DNA of 64,000 bases from an uncultured Flavobacteriales bacterium (GTDB taxonomy: Bacteria; Bacteroidota; Bacteroidia; Flavobacteriales_D; Sanyastnellaceae), in NCBI GenBank assembly GCA_905478325.1, contig CAJQIB010000012.1, positions 41,293 to 105,292 of the forward strand. The letters are read 5' to 3'. The notes beneath the pieces are model-generated. The model made no database searches, was not told the DNA's origin, and was given only the letters and a program-made list of their open reading frames with translations. The translations under genes were made by a program, and so were the position numbers. This document shows, piece by piece, positions 42,976-52,500 of this stretch. Each line of letters opens with the position of its first letter. The stretch's first letter is position 1.

Positions 42976-43919
42976 CCCAAAGCACCCAACACGTTGTTAT
43001 GATCCGTCCAGACTCGTTTCGAATGAACGAGGAAACGGCAGAAAACAACCATTACCAGCAAGCATTGACTGGAATCACTCCAGAAGAGATTCGGGATCGC
43101 GCCCTTGAAGAATTTGAGGGATTGGTCGACCTGCTTGAACGCCATGGTGTTCACGTACTGATTTGGGATGAGGTGCCCGATAGTGACACCCCCGACTGCT
43201 TGTTTCCGAACAATTGGTTCTCCACACATGCGCATGGTCTCATCATTCATTATCCCATGTATGCTGAGAACAGAAGACAAGAGCGACGTGAAGACATCGC
43301 TGTTGATCTCGAGCATTTGCATGGTTTTGACATCAAGGAAATTTTAGACTTTACCGAATTTGAAGAGCATAACAAGTTCCTTGAAGGAACCGGCAGCATG
43401 GTGCTCGATCGCGCTCATGGCAAAAGCTATGCTGCATTGAGTGAGCGCACGGATCGTGGAGCATTGGCCCACTATTGCTCCGCTTTGGATGTTGAGGGAG
43501 TTGCCTTTGAAGCCTTTCAAACAGTCAATGGCACGCGTCTCCCCATCTACCATACCAATGTTATGATGAGTATTGGAAGCGGCTTTACTGCCATCTGTTT
43601 GGACTGCATCGACGACGATGAAGAACGTACGATGGTGCTTGAAACACTCGAAAATGACAACCTTGAGGTTATCGCATTGACCGAAGAACAAATCGGATCG
43701 TTTGCAGGCAACATGCTTGAGCTTCAAGGGGATAAAGGAAAAATCATTGTCATGAGTTCCGCTGCATACAACGTGCTGACCTCAGCGCAAAAAGAGCAAT
43801 TATCCCACCACGGAACCATCGTGCATACCGATTTAACGACCATAGAGACCTGTGGTGGCGGAAGCGCTCGATGCATGATTGCTGAAAACCACCTCCCCCA
43901 CTTGGCTAGCACTACTTGA
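42972..43919 (+). CDS. ctlX: Citrulline-utilization hydrolase CtlX-like (amidinotransferase superfamily)
   Basis: The 315-aa product carries HVVMIRPDSFRMNEETAENNHYQ at its start, the CtlX signature 'Q.....MIRP..F..N..TA.NN.YQ'. Other motifs are DCLFPNNWFSTH, FLEGTGSMVLDR (Glu/Asp), LPIYHTNVMMSIG (catalytic His) and TIETCGGGSARCMIAENHL (nucleophilic Cys). In Bacteroidota this family has been proposed to act in citrulline or arginine-derivative use. The start overlaps the preceding amidinotransferase by ATGA. The substrate is inferred only. Confidence 0.88.
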   Translation: MTQSTQHVVMIRPDSFRMNEETAENNHYQQALTGITPEEIRDRALEEFEGLVDLLERHGVHVLIWDEVPDSDTPDCLFPNNWFSTHAHGLIIHYPMYAENRRQERREDIAVDLEHLHGFDIKEILDFTEFEEHNKFLEGTGSMVLDRAHGKSYAALSERTDRGALAHYCSALDVEGVAFEAFQTVNGTRLPIYHTNVMMSIGSGFTAICLDCIDDDEERTMVLETLENDNLEVIALTEEQIGSFAGNMLELQGDKGKIIVMSSAAYNVLTSAQKEQLSHHGTIVHTDLTTIETCGGGSARCMIAENHLPHLASTT

Positions 43920-43923
43920 TCCC

Positions 43924-45714
43924 ATGAATCAACTTGATCTCGATATCCAGGACGCTATATCCAAAGCGTGTAAAGCTTGTTTTGGGGCCGATGTGCCCGC
44001 GGAAGAAGTCCAAGTGCAACGGACGCGAAAAGATTTTGATGGTGACCGCACCGTTGTTGTCTTCCCGCTGACCCGTCTTTCCAAAAAATCTCCGGAACAA
44101 ACTGCAGAGTTGCTGGGTGCATGGCTCGTCGACCAAGACGAACGCATGACACACTTCCAAGTTGTCAAAGGGTTTCTCAATCTCGGAGTTTCTGCCACAT
44201 ACTGGGCCGAATCACTTGACAATGCACTTCAGACAGAAGATTTTGGCATTGCTCCATTGAACTCCAAATCACGGGTGATGGTCGAGTTCTCCTCACCCAA
44301 CACCAACAAACCGCTTCACCTCGGTCATTTACGGAATATCTTCCTTGGATTCAGCGTCTCTCAAATTCTAAAGGCTGCAGGCCATGAAGTGGTCAAAGTC
44401 CAGATCATCAATGATCGGGGCATCCACATCTGCAAATCCATGGTCGCATGGAAGCACTTTGGAGAAGGAGCCACACCTGAAACAACGGGGTTAAAAGGAG
44501 ACAAACTCGTCGGCAAGTATTACGTTGCTTTTGACAAAGCGTACAAGGAACAAGTGAAGCAAGCCATGAGCACAGGAGTGCCTGAGGCAGAAGCTAAAGA
44601 AGCTGCTCCGTTGTTAGCAGAAGCGCGCACCATGTTACAAAAGTGGGAACAAGGCGATGCAGAAACAAAGGCATTGTGGACGACCATGAATCAATGGGTA
44701 TACGATGGATTTGAAACCACCTATGCCAGCATGGGGGTGACTTTTGATCAGTTGTATTACGAATCCGACACCTACCTTTTGGGCCGCGACGAAGTCATGG
44801 CAGGCGTCAAACAAGGAGCCTTCAATCAACGTGAAGACGGCAGCATATGGGTCGACTTATCAGATGTTGGATTGGATGAAAAGCTGTTGTTACGAAAAGA
44901 TGGCACTGCTGTATATATGACCCAAGACATTGGGACAGCAATCCAACGTTATAAGGATTTCCCAGGTCTTGATCGGCAAATCTATACGGTCGGAAACGAG
45001 CAAGAATACCACTTTAAAGTTCTCTTCAAAGTCTTACAAAAGCTTGGAATCGAAGGCGCTGATCGGAATTTCCATTTGAGCTACGGCATGGTCGAGCTAC
45101 CTGAAGGAAAAATGAAGTCACGAGAAGGCACCGTAGTTGACGCTGATGAATTGATGCATGAGATGGCGCATACTGCAGGCGTAATGGCCGAAGAACTCGG
45201 GAAAACTGATGGCCTTTCGGATTTAGATAAAGAACGCCTTCATAAGACGATTGGTCACGGAGCCTTGAAGTATTTCTTGCTCAAAGTTTCTCCGACCAAG
45301 TCCATGATGTTCGACCCGAAAGCTTCGATCGACTTCATCGGAAATACGGGACCTTTCATCCAATTCAATTACGTGCGTGCCTTGAGCGTTTTGAGAAAAG
45401 CCGAGGGAAACATTGTACTGCGCGTACCAAAGGATGAATCCGCTTGGGACGCTGCGGAATTGCAATTGATACAATCCGCATTGGAATGGCCTGAAATGAT
45501 ACAGGCAGCAGCGAAAACATACGACCCAAGTATCATCGCAAACTATTGCTACGACCTCACCAAATCGTATAGCCGCTGGTACCAAGACCACCCTGTTTTG
45601 AAAGAGCCTGATGCATCCAAACGGGAGGCGCGACTGGCGATCTGTGCAATTTGTGAACGCAACATCAAATCCGGGATGACATTGCTTGGCATTCAAATGC
45701 CCGACCGCATGTAA
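43924..45714 (+). CDS. argS: Arginyl-tRNA synthetase
   Basis: The 596-aa product, starting at the ATG 4 nt after the ctlX stop, is a class I synthetase. It has the ArgRS N-terminal Add-1 domain (~1-105), VEFSSPNTNKPLHLGHLRN (HIGH motif as HLGH, ~133), NDRGIHICKS, LLRKDGTAVYMTQDIGTA, GKMKSREGTVVDADEL (KMSKS equivalent, ~396), GFIQFNYVRA-type anticodon helix and a DALR domain at the C-terminus. It charges tRNA-Arg. Position directly after two arginine-type deiminase genes is notable. Confidence 0.96.
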   Translation: MNQLDLDIQDAISKACKACFGADVPAEEVQVQRTRKDFDGDRTVVVFPLTRLSKKSPEQTAELLGAWLVDQDERMTHFQVVKGFLNLGVSATYWAESLDNALQTEDFGIAPLNSKSRVMVEFSSPNTNKPLHLGHLRNIFLGFSVSQILKAAGHEVVKVQIINDRGIHICKSMVAWKHFGEGATPETTGLKGDKLVGKYYVAFDKAYKEQVKQAMSTGVPEAEAKEAAPLLAEARTMLQKWEQGDAETKALWTTMNQWVYDGFETTYASMGVTFDQLYYESDTYLLGRDEVMAGVKQGAFNQREDGSIWVDLSDVGLDEKLLLRKDGTAVYMTQDIGTAIQRYKDFPGLDRQIYTVGNEQEYHFKVLFKVLQKLGIEGADRNFHLSYGMVELPEGKMKSREGTVVDADELMHEMAHTAGVMAEELGKTDGLSDLDKERLHKTIGHGALKYFLLKVSPTKSMMFDPKASIDFIGNTGPFIQFNYVRALSVLRKAEGNIVLRVPKDESAWDAAELQLIQSALEWPEMIQAAAKTYDPSIIANYCYDLTKSYSRWYQDHPVLKEPDASKREARLAICAICERNIKSGMTLLGIQMPDRM

Positions 45715-45720
45715 ACTGCT

Positions 45721-46113
45721 TTACTCAAATGAAATAAAGCGCTCCAAGCGTTGATTTTCTGAACGGAGTATCAAGACACAACGTCCTTTCCAGTCTTCAA
45801 CCTCACAGCTGCGTGTGTGCGTTCCAGGGGACATCTCGCCTTCCTGTAACGTGGTAAGCATGTCGCCTTGAGCCGAAATTACCGAAATCTCAACATGCAT
45901 CGGGGGACCTTTGGGTACGTGAAATGACACATTCAACGTTCCATTTAAAATTTCGCTTTGAAATTCATCAACCAAAGAAAAGGCAACCTGCGTCTCTGAT
46001 TTCCGAAATGCCATGGTCATGCGCTTGCCTAGGATGTACAACAGCACACAGACGGCAGATACGAGCAAAGCAGATCGCATGGTGATGAGCCATTCGTAGA
46101 CTTGTTCCGTCAT
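45721..46113 (-). CDS. Small membrane-anchored protein of unknown function
   Basis: The 130-aa product has one N-terminal membrane helix (MRSALLVSAVCVLLYILG, ~12-30) and a soluble domain (NVSFHVPKGPPMHVEISVISAQGDMLTTL ... WKGRCVLILRSENQRLERFISFE). Its strand rhythm resembles a small beta-sandwich such as the 'xxVxVxxxxG' sorting-domain fold, without being a clear T9SS domain. Its ATG overlaps the DUF493 stop (TAATG), supporting a real, coupled gene. No known family is recognised. Confidence 0.7.
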   Translation of the reverse strand: MTEQVYEWLITMRSALLVSAVCVLLYILGKRMTMAFRKSETQVAFSLVDEFQSEILNGTLNVSFHVPKGPPMHVEISVISAQGDMLTTLQEGEMSPGTHTRSCEVEDWKGRCVLILRSENQRLERFISFE

Positions 46114-46400
46114 TACAGGGATATGATTCCATCGATTTTACCCGCAGCCTCATAGCGCTCAAAAACAGCCTCAGCACTTGGTAGTTTTTCCGCAATGGTA
46201 ACAGAAACGTAGTTTCCTTTTTTAGAAAGACGCTCCTTGAATCGCGCTGAACTTCCAAACCCAGACTTCAACTGCTCCAGCGATTCTGGATTTGTGGGGA
46301 GAATGAACTTGAACGTGAAATCACTCGGCCATTGATGAAAAGCATCCAACTGCTTTCTCAATCGCTCTCGCTTCTCCGATTCTGTTTCGCTTCCTTGCAT
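46113..46400 (-). CDS. DUF493 family protein (YbeD-like)
   Basis: The 95-aa protein matches the DUF493/YbeD ACT-like fold: FHQWPSDFTFKFILPTNPESLEQL, SKKGNYVSVTIAEKLPSAEAVFERYEAAGKIDGIISL. The biochemical function is unknown; the fold suggests regulatory ligand binding. A TACTTTTG -7-like element lies 25 bp upstream. It is first in a two-gene unit with the small membrane protein. Confidence 0.88.
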   Translation of the reverse strand: MQGSETESEKRERLRKQLDAFHQWPSDFTFKFILPTNPESLEQLKSGFGSSARFKERLSKKGNYVSVTIAEKLPSAEAVFERYEAAGKIDGIISL

Positions 46401-46425
46401 TGCAATGAGTCTGGTGTTCCTCCAT

Positions 46426-46433
46426 CAAAAGTA
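46426..46433 (-). promoter_or_regulatory. -7 element TACTTTTG for DUF493
   Basis: Perfect TAnnTTTG on the minus strand, 25 bp before the ATG at 46400. A GGAGGA run falls in the predicted leader but about 17 nt from the ATG, too far to be a normal ribosome binding site. Confidence 0.45.
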
Positions 46434-46469
46434 CAACAGCCATTCTCAACGAGCCCATCGGCTCGGGAC

Positions 46470-46512
46470 AAAAGAACAAGAGGGGAACGCATCGAAATGC
46501 GTCCCCCTCCCT
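46470..46512 (-). terminator. Intrinsic terminator of the giant surface-protein gene
   Basis: A 12-bp stem with one mismatch (46481-46492 with 46497-46508; loop CGAA on +, TTCG on -) is followed on the minus strand by CTTGTTCTTTTG. It lies about 50 bp past the stop at 46562. Confidence 0.75.
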
Positions 46513-46561
46513 AGGAATCGGTCTTGCCAGACTCGAATACTCTAGTGCCCTTAAATTCTAT

Positions 46562-49500
46562 TTACTCGTCGCAAGTCACTCCATAGTATTGGAAGAACTC
46601 AAGCAAGTCACCCACGTTGACGACGCCGTCTTCGTTGATGTCACCCGGACAAGCATCTGGATAATCACAACCACCTGGGTAGTTGGCATTCTCATCGTAG
46701 TCGTAACCAGCAGGATCCATGCAACCTACCACGACACACGAGCCATCATCAACAGAGGCAATCGGATTGTAGTTTGCAGCAGCCATATCGATACAGCCTT
46801 CGTACAAGCAAGTACCGTCGTCAACCAACGCTTCCAAGTTGTAGTTCACTGCGTCTGGATATGTACATCCTGAAGTAAAGATGGCCGTGATGTTCTGCTC
46901 AATGGTTGTAGAGTTTCCACAATCATCAGTAAACACCATGATACGGTCCAACTCATATCCCGAGATGCTGGATCCTACATACACATCAGTCGTTGTGTAG
47001 GTATAGCTTCCACAGGCTTCGTAGACTTCAACTCCTTCGAAATCGTCTAACTCTTCGCTGGCTTCCGCATCCAAAATCACGTTGGCTTCATACGTTACCA
47101 CAGGAGCAGTCGTATCGATGAGTGTAATGGTCTGAGACCCTGTCGCTGCGTTTCCACATCCGTCGGTGACCGTCCATGTACGCTCAATCCGGTTGTTAGC
47201 GATGCAAGAGCCATCTGTTGTGCTCACTTCATCACTGTATGTAATGATGATATCTGCACTGCAAACGTCTGCCGCATCCAACACATCTCCAGCAAGAGAC
47301 AAGTCACTCAGATCAGTGTCACATTCTAACGTGACATCTGCAGGAGCTGTAAACGTAGGTGCAATGTCATCACCGTAAGAAACGGACATGGTCGCTGAAA
47401 CGTCATTTCCACATGCATCCGTTGCGGTGTACGTTCTGAAGAAGTGCATCTCACCCGTGCAGCCATAGCCTCCAAATGTGTCTTCGAAAGTTACTTCTAC
47501 TGAAGAACAGGCATCCGTCGCTCCTGGAGCAGCTGGCAGTTCTTCACCACACATCAACGTTACTTCAGCATGAATCTCAAGGCCATTCTCATTGAAATAA
47601 GACTCAGCCAATGTTCCTGAAAGTTCGTCCATGACTGGAGCTTCAACATCAAACACAGTGACCAATTGAATGACCGTAGAGGCATTGCCACATCCATCAG
47701 TGAAGGTGTATTCACGCTCAACATCGAAGCATCCGATTTCATCGTCACCATTCGACGAGCTTAACTCCACCCACGATACCGTGACATCGCTCATGCAGTT
47801 GTCCGAGAATTCATACGAACCGTACTCTGCAGTAGCATCGTATTCGCCGCAACCAATGTCGAAGTCTTCAACAGTCGCAACTGGTGCCTCGTTGTCAACC
47901 CGTGTAATGGTCTGAACAGCGTAACCGAAGTTTCCGCAAGCGTCCTCTGCAATGAATGTGCGGTAAAGCACCTCCATTCCTGTGCAGTTCGCATCGCCAT
48001 ACTCATCAGAGATGGTCACAGTCACTGAAGAACAAGCGTCCTCTGCCGTAGCATACACTGAAGGCAACTCATCGCCACACTCTAGATCAAGATCCAAAGG
48101 AATGTCTGTAAAGAAAGGTGCGTTGTCGTCAACCAAGTTGATGATTTGCTCCTGGCTCGATTCATTTCCACATTCGTCAGCAACAGTCCATGTTCGGATG
48201 ATGACATCCCCTTCGAAGCAGTTGTATTGGCCAAAGGCGTCAGAATATGTGATTTCAACACCTGATCCACACGCATCAGCCGCATCGATTACCGTGCCTG
48301 TCAAAGACAAATCATTGGCATCTTCTAAGCAAGACAAGGATGCTTCAGCAGGAGCTGTGAACGTTGGAGCTGTATTGTCAACCACATTGATGATCTGAAC
48401 AGCGCTGTCCATGTATCCAACATTGTCACTCACTGTCCATTCACGAACGATGGTATAGTTTCCAGCACAGCTGCCCGTGATATAGCTATCAACGTATGAG
48501 TAGTCCAAGTCTGAATCGCAGTTATCCGTAGCCAATGGCTGGCGAATATCTGTATCAACATTCTCACATGAAGTGTAGTAATCCTCTACGAAGAGGATGC
48601 TAGGCTCAGTCGTGTCGTACAAGCACACGTCGTTGCAATCAGCGCCTTCTGGAGCATAATAGCAGCTACCATCGTCTGTGTAGTTGTTCTCGTCATAATT
48701 GCAAGCGGCACTATCGGTACAGCCACATGATTCGCTACCAAAGGACATTGAAAGGTACAATGTGCTTCCAGCTGACAATCCTTCTGGGAAGACTTGCAAG
48801 AAGAGCTCTCCGTGCAGCGTACCCGGCGTAGTCAATTGCGCAATCAAGATTCGGTTGTCATCTCCAGCTACACCGAAGTTCGAAAGCCCTTCAGTCAAAT
48901 ACCAACCTGATCCAACTGCATCATCAATGACAATGTCATTTCCAGCCTCGAAATCCTCTGTCCAAGATGGCAAACCACCCGATGCTGTTGGCGGGAAATC
49001 AATGTTTTCATTCGGGGTGTCGTCTCCAATGGTGATGTACGAGTCGTACGCCAATTGCGGGAAGAATCCGAACATTAACTCAGACGTTGGCAGAACCGAT
49101 CCTGAAGGATCTTGGAAGAACTGGCTAGAAGAACCCAAAATGATTGGATTGGATTCATTGCCCAAGATTGCATTCAATACGTCTGTGCTGTTTGGCGTAG
49201 TCAAGTACAACTTGTACGTCATCGCGTCTTCAACACCTGATTCAAGCATCTCAATTTCAATTCCGAAATCATCGTTGCTCGAGTACACGTTATCACAGCC
49301 ACAGAAGTCACAGAAGTCCAATGATGGATACTCTACTTCTTCGTAGTTGCATGCTCCTGGATCACCACACCCTTGAAGGATGTCACAGATCAAGTCACCG
49401 TTCCAATCAAAGCAAACACCGTCGCAATCAAATCCATCTTCAGGGTATTCACAAGAACCGTCATTGAAGTTGGGCTCAGGGTTCACGTTTGGATTGAAGT

Positions 49501-52500
49501 TACACGCCGCTTCATCATTGCAACCAATACAGAATGGTGAACTGCTACAAGAGTCGGCATCATATTCTGTCGCTGCAGGATCATAGAAACAGTTTGTTTC
49601 AATGGTACAGCCATAGATTTCCAACTCATCGCATACACCGTCTCCGTCTGTATCACTGTTGCAAACATCGTCGCAGTCGTAACCCGTTGCAGGATAGCTA
49701 CAGCCTCCGTCGTCATATGTAGCATCTGCAGAATAGTTACAAGCTGTTGCATCCATGCAACCACACTCATTTCCACCGAAGCTCAATGTCAGGTATGTGT
49801 CCTGGCTTTGATCTCCATTCGGGAAGACTTGCACATACAATTGACCAGACAGCTCACCGTCCGTGGTCAACTGCGCAACCAGCACACGCTGATCTTCTCC
49901 AGCTTGACCGTTCGAAGACGTGATCAAGGAGAACCATGATCCACCAAAGAAGCTATCAATTACGAGGTCGTTACCTGCGTTGAATTCTGCCTGCCAGTTA
50001 TCACTCTCAGCTTGAACGAAGGTGACATCACTTTCGTTGTTGTTGCCATCAGGAATAGACTCAATACCAATCGTTAACCAACTGTCATATGCCAAAGACG
50101 GAACCACAGGGAAAAACAACGGATTAATGGTCGCTGCGCTAATTCCGCCGAACGTATCCTGATAGAACGACGTTGTAGTCGTCAAATACGCAGGGACTTC
50201 AACATCGCCTGAAACAGAACTCACAAAGTCATCCGTTCCTGGTGTCGTCACATAGACACGGTATGTATTCAATCCTGCCAATGCTGGATTGACAGAACCG
50301 TCATGTGAAGCAACCAACTCCAACTCCAAGCCAAAGCCTGCCTCTCCTCCTGCTCCACAAGAGCAGTAATCACAGTTGCCGTCGTCGTAAGATGCTCCAT
50401 CGCTATAGTTACAAGCCAAAGCATCCGTACAACCCATCACCTCATTCACCGTGATCATTTGATCTTGAGAAACACTGTTTCCACAGGCATCGCTCGCTGT
50501 CCACGTTCGTGTGATCACGGTAATTTCAATGTTACCTGAATCTGCAGCATCACTGTAAGTGTAACTCACCTCATTGCATTCATCTGAAGCCGTAGGCTCT
50601 ACTACTACCATATCATCTCCGTACGTGTAAGTCACATCAGCAGGGAAAGATGTAAATACTGGGGCGGTGTTGTCAACCACCATGATTACTTGCGTATGGG
50701 ACGTTGTGTTTCCACAGTTGTCCGTCGCTGTGAACATTCTGTAGTAGGTCATATCACCTGCACATGCGCCTTCATCGGAAGTTTCAGTCATAACGATTAC
50801 AACGTCAGAGCAGTCCTCAGCGGTTGCAAGCGACATTGGAATGTCATCGTTGCAACCCAATTCTAAGTTTGCAGGAACCGAAGTGAATACCGGGCCTTCT
50901 GTGTCAACAATTGTAATGTTTTGTACAGCTGTGTCAGAATTTCCACAACCATCCGTTACAGTCCAAGTTCGCGTTACACCCGCGACCTCTAAACAGGTCT
51001 CAGGGTTTTCAATGCTCAATGTCGCTGCATCTCCCTCAGCATAAACAGATGTGCCATCAAAAGAAATGACCATGCTGTTCGGTGTGACGACCGTTGACGC
51101 TTCCGAATCAGCCGCAATTCCATTGGTTGTAAAACTCAATGAAGAAACGGACTCTCCGGTGATGTTGGTTATGCTCACAACCGCGTAGTCATACTGATAG
51201 GGGTTTCCGCTTGTACCCTCCACAACCAAATTGATCATACTTCCATCAACATCAACAGTAATTGCTCCACGATGGCTAGAAGGATTCGAGGTCAAATCAT
51301 CATACGTCAATTCAAACCCTTCGCCAACGGTCACTCCCGTTGCCTCTAGAATCAAAGATTGACCAAATGGACCGCCAATGTTCTTACCCATTTCCACATG
51401 CAAGTCCATGACTACACCGGTCATATCCAAGCCACCCTCTACAGGTGAATCTGAATAGCTATAGACCAATTCATCTTCAGATGCACAGTTGTCGTATGAT
51501 CCCGTTGGGAAAGCCGCAACGCCAGATCCCGGAGTCAAGTCCTCAGAACATTCCGCGACGATGTCTTCTTGAGCCACAGCAACTGGAGCCTCATTGTCTT
51601 CTAAGGAGACAATCTGACTTGCAGTCGACTGGTTGCCCCAAGCATCCGTAGCCGTAAACGTTCGTGTCAATGTGTAACCACAAGCTGCGTCTTCAATTGA
51701 ATCTTCAACGGTTACAATAACATCTGGGAAACAACCTGCATCCGTTGCAGTCGCCATGTCCGTAGGCCATGTATCAGAGCAATTTTGTGTTACATCTGCA
51801 GGAACAGATGTAAATACAGGCGCTTCATTGTCTTCAGAGGCATAACCGAATGGCAATGTCATCTGAAGTGGATTCGCTTGAGCCCCTTCTGGGAAAACCT
51901 GCACATACAACTGACCGCTCAAAATACCGTGGGTTGTGAATTGTCCAACCAACACACGCGAATCATCGCCTGCAATTCCGTTGGTAGCCACACCACCAAT
52001 TTCATTCCAAGTAACAAACCAGCTGTCACCGTAAGCGCCATTTAAGACAATATCATTTCCAGCCAAAAACGCGGACTGCCAATCAGATGAAGTGGCCAAA
52101 CCAACACTGGCTTCTCCGCTGTCAAGATTCGCTGCTTCTGAAATACCGATCGTCACCCAGCTATCATACGTCAACTCTGGGAAAACAGTATAGAATGCAG
52201 GATTCAAACTGTTCGCCGTGACTTCCATATTGAGCATGGACTTGTAGAAGGACTGCGTGCTTTCAATCCGAGTCTCATTTAAAGCATCCCCAGCAACAGC
52301 TGACAATACATCATTTGTTGAAGGCATGTCAACATACATGCGGTAGCGCATACCCTCCTCTGTCATTCCCATCTCGTCGATGGTGACTTGGTAACCATTC
52401 ACAACTTGGCCATTGATGCAACAGTAGTCACATGAGCCGTCGTCCTCTGTGTGCGCGGCATCATAGTTACAAGCCTCTGCATCCATGCAACCAACGCAAC

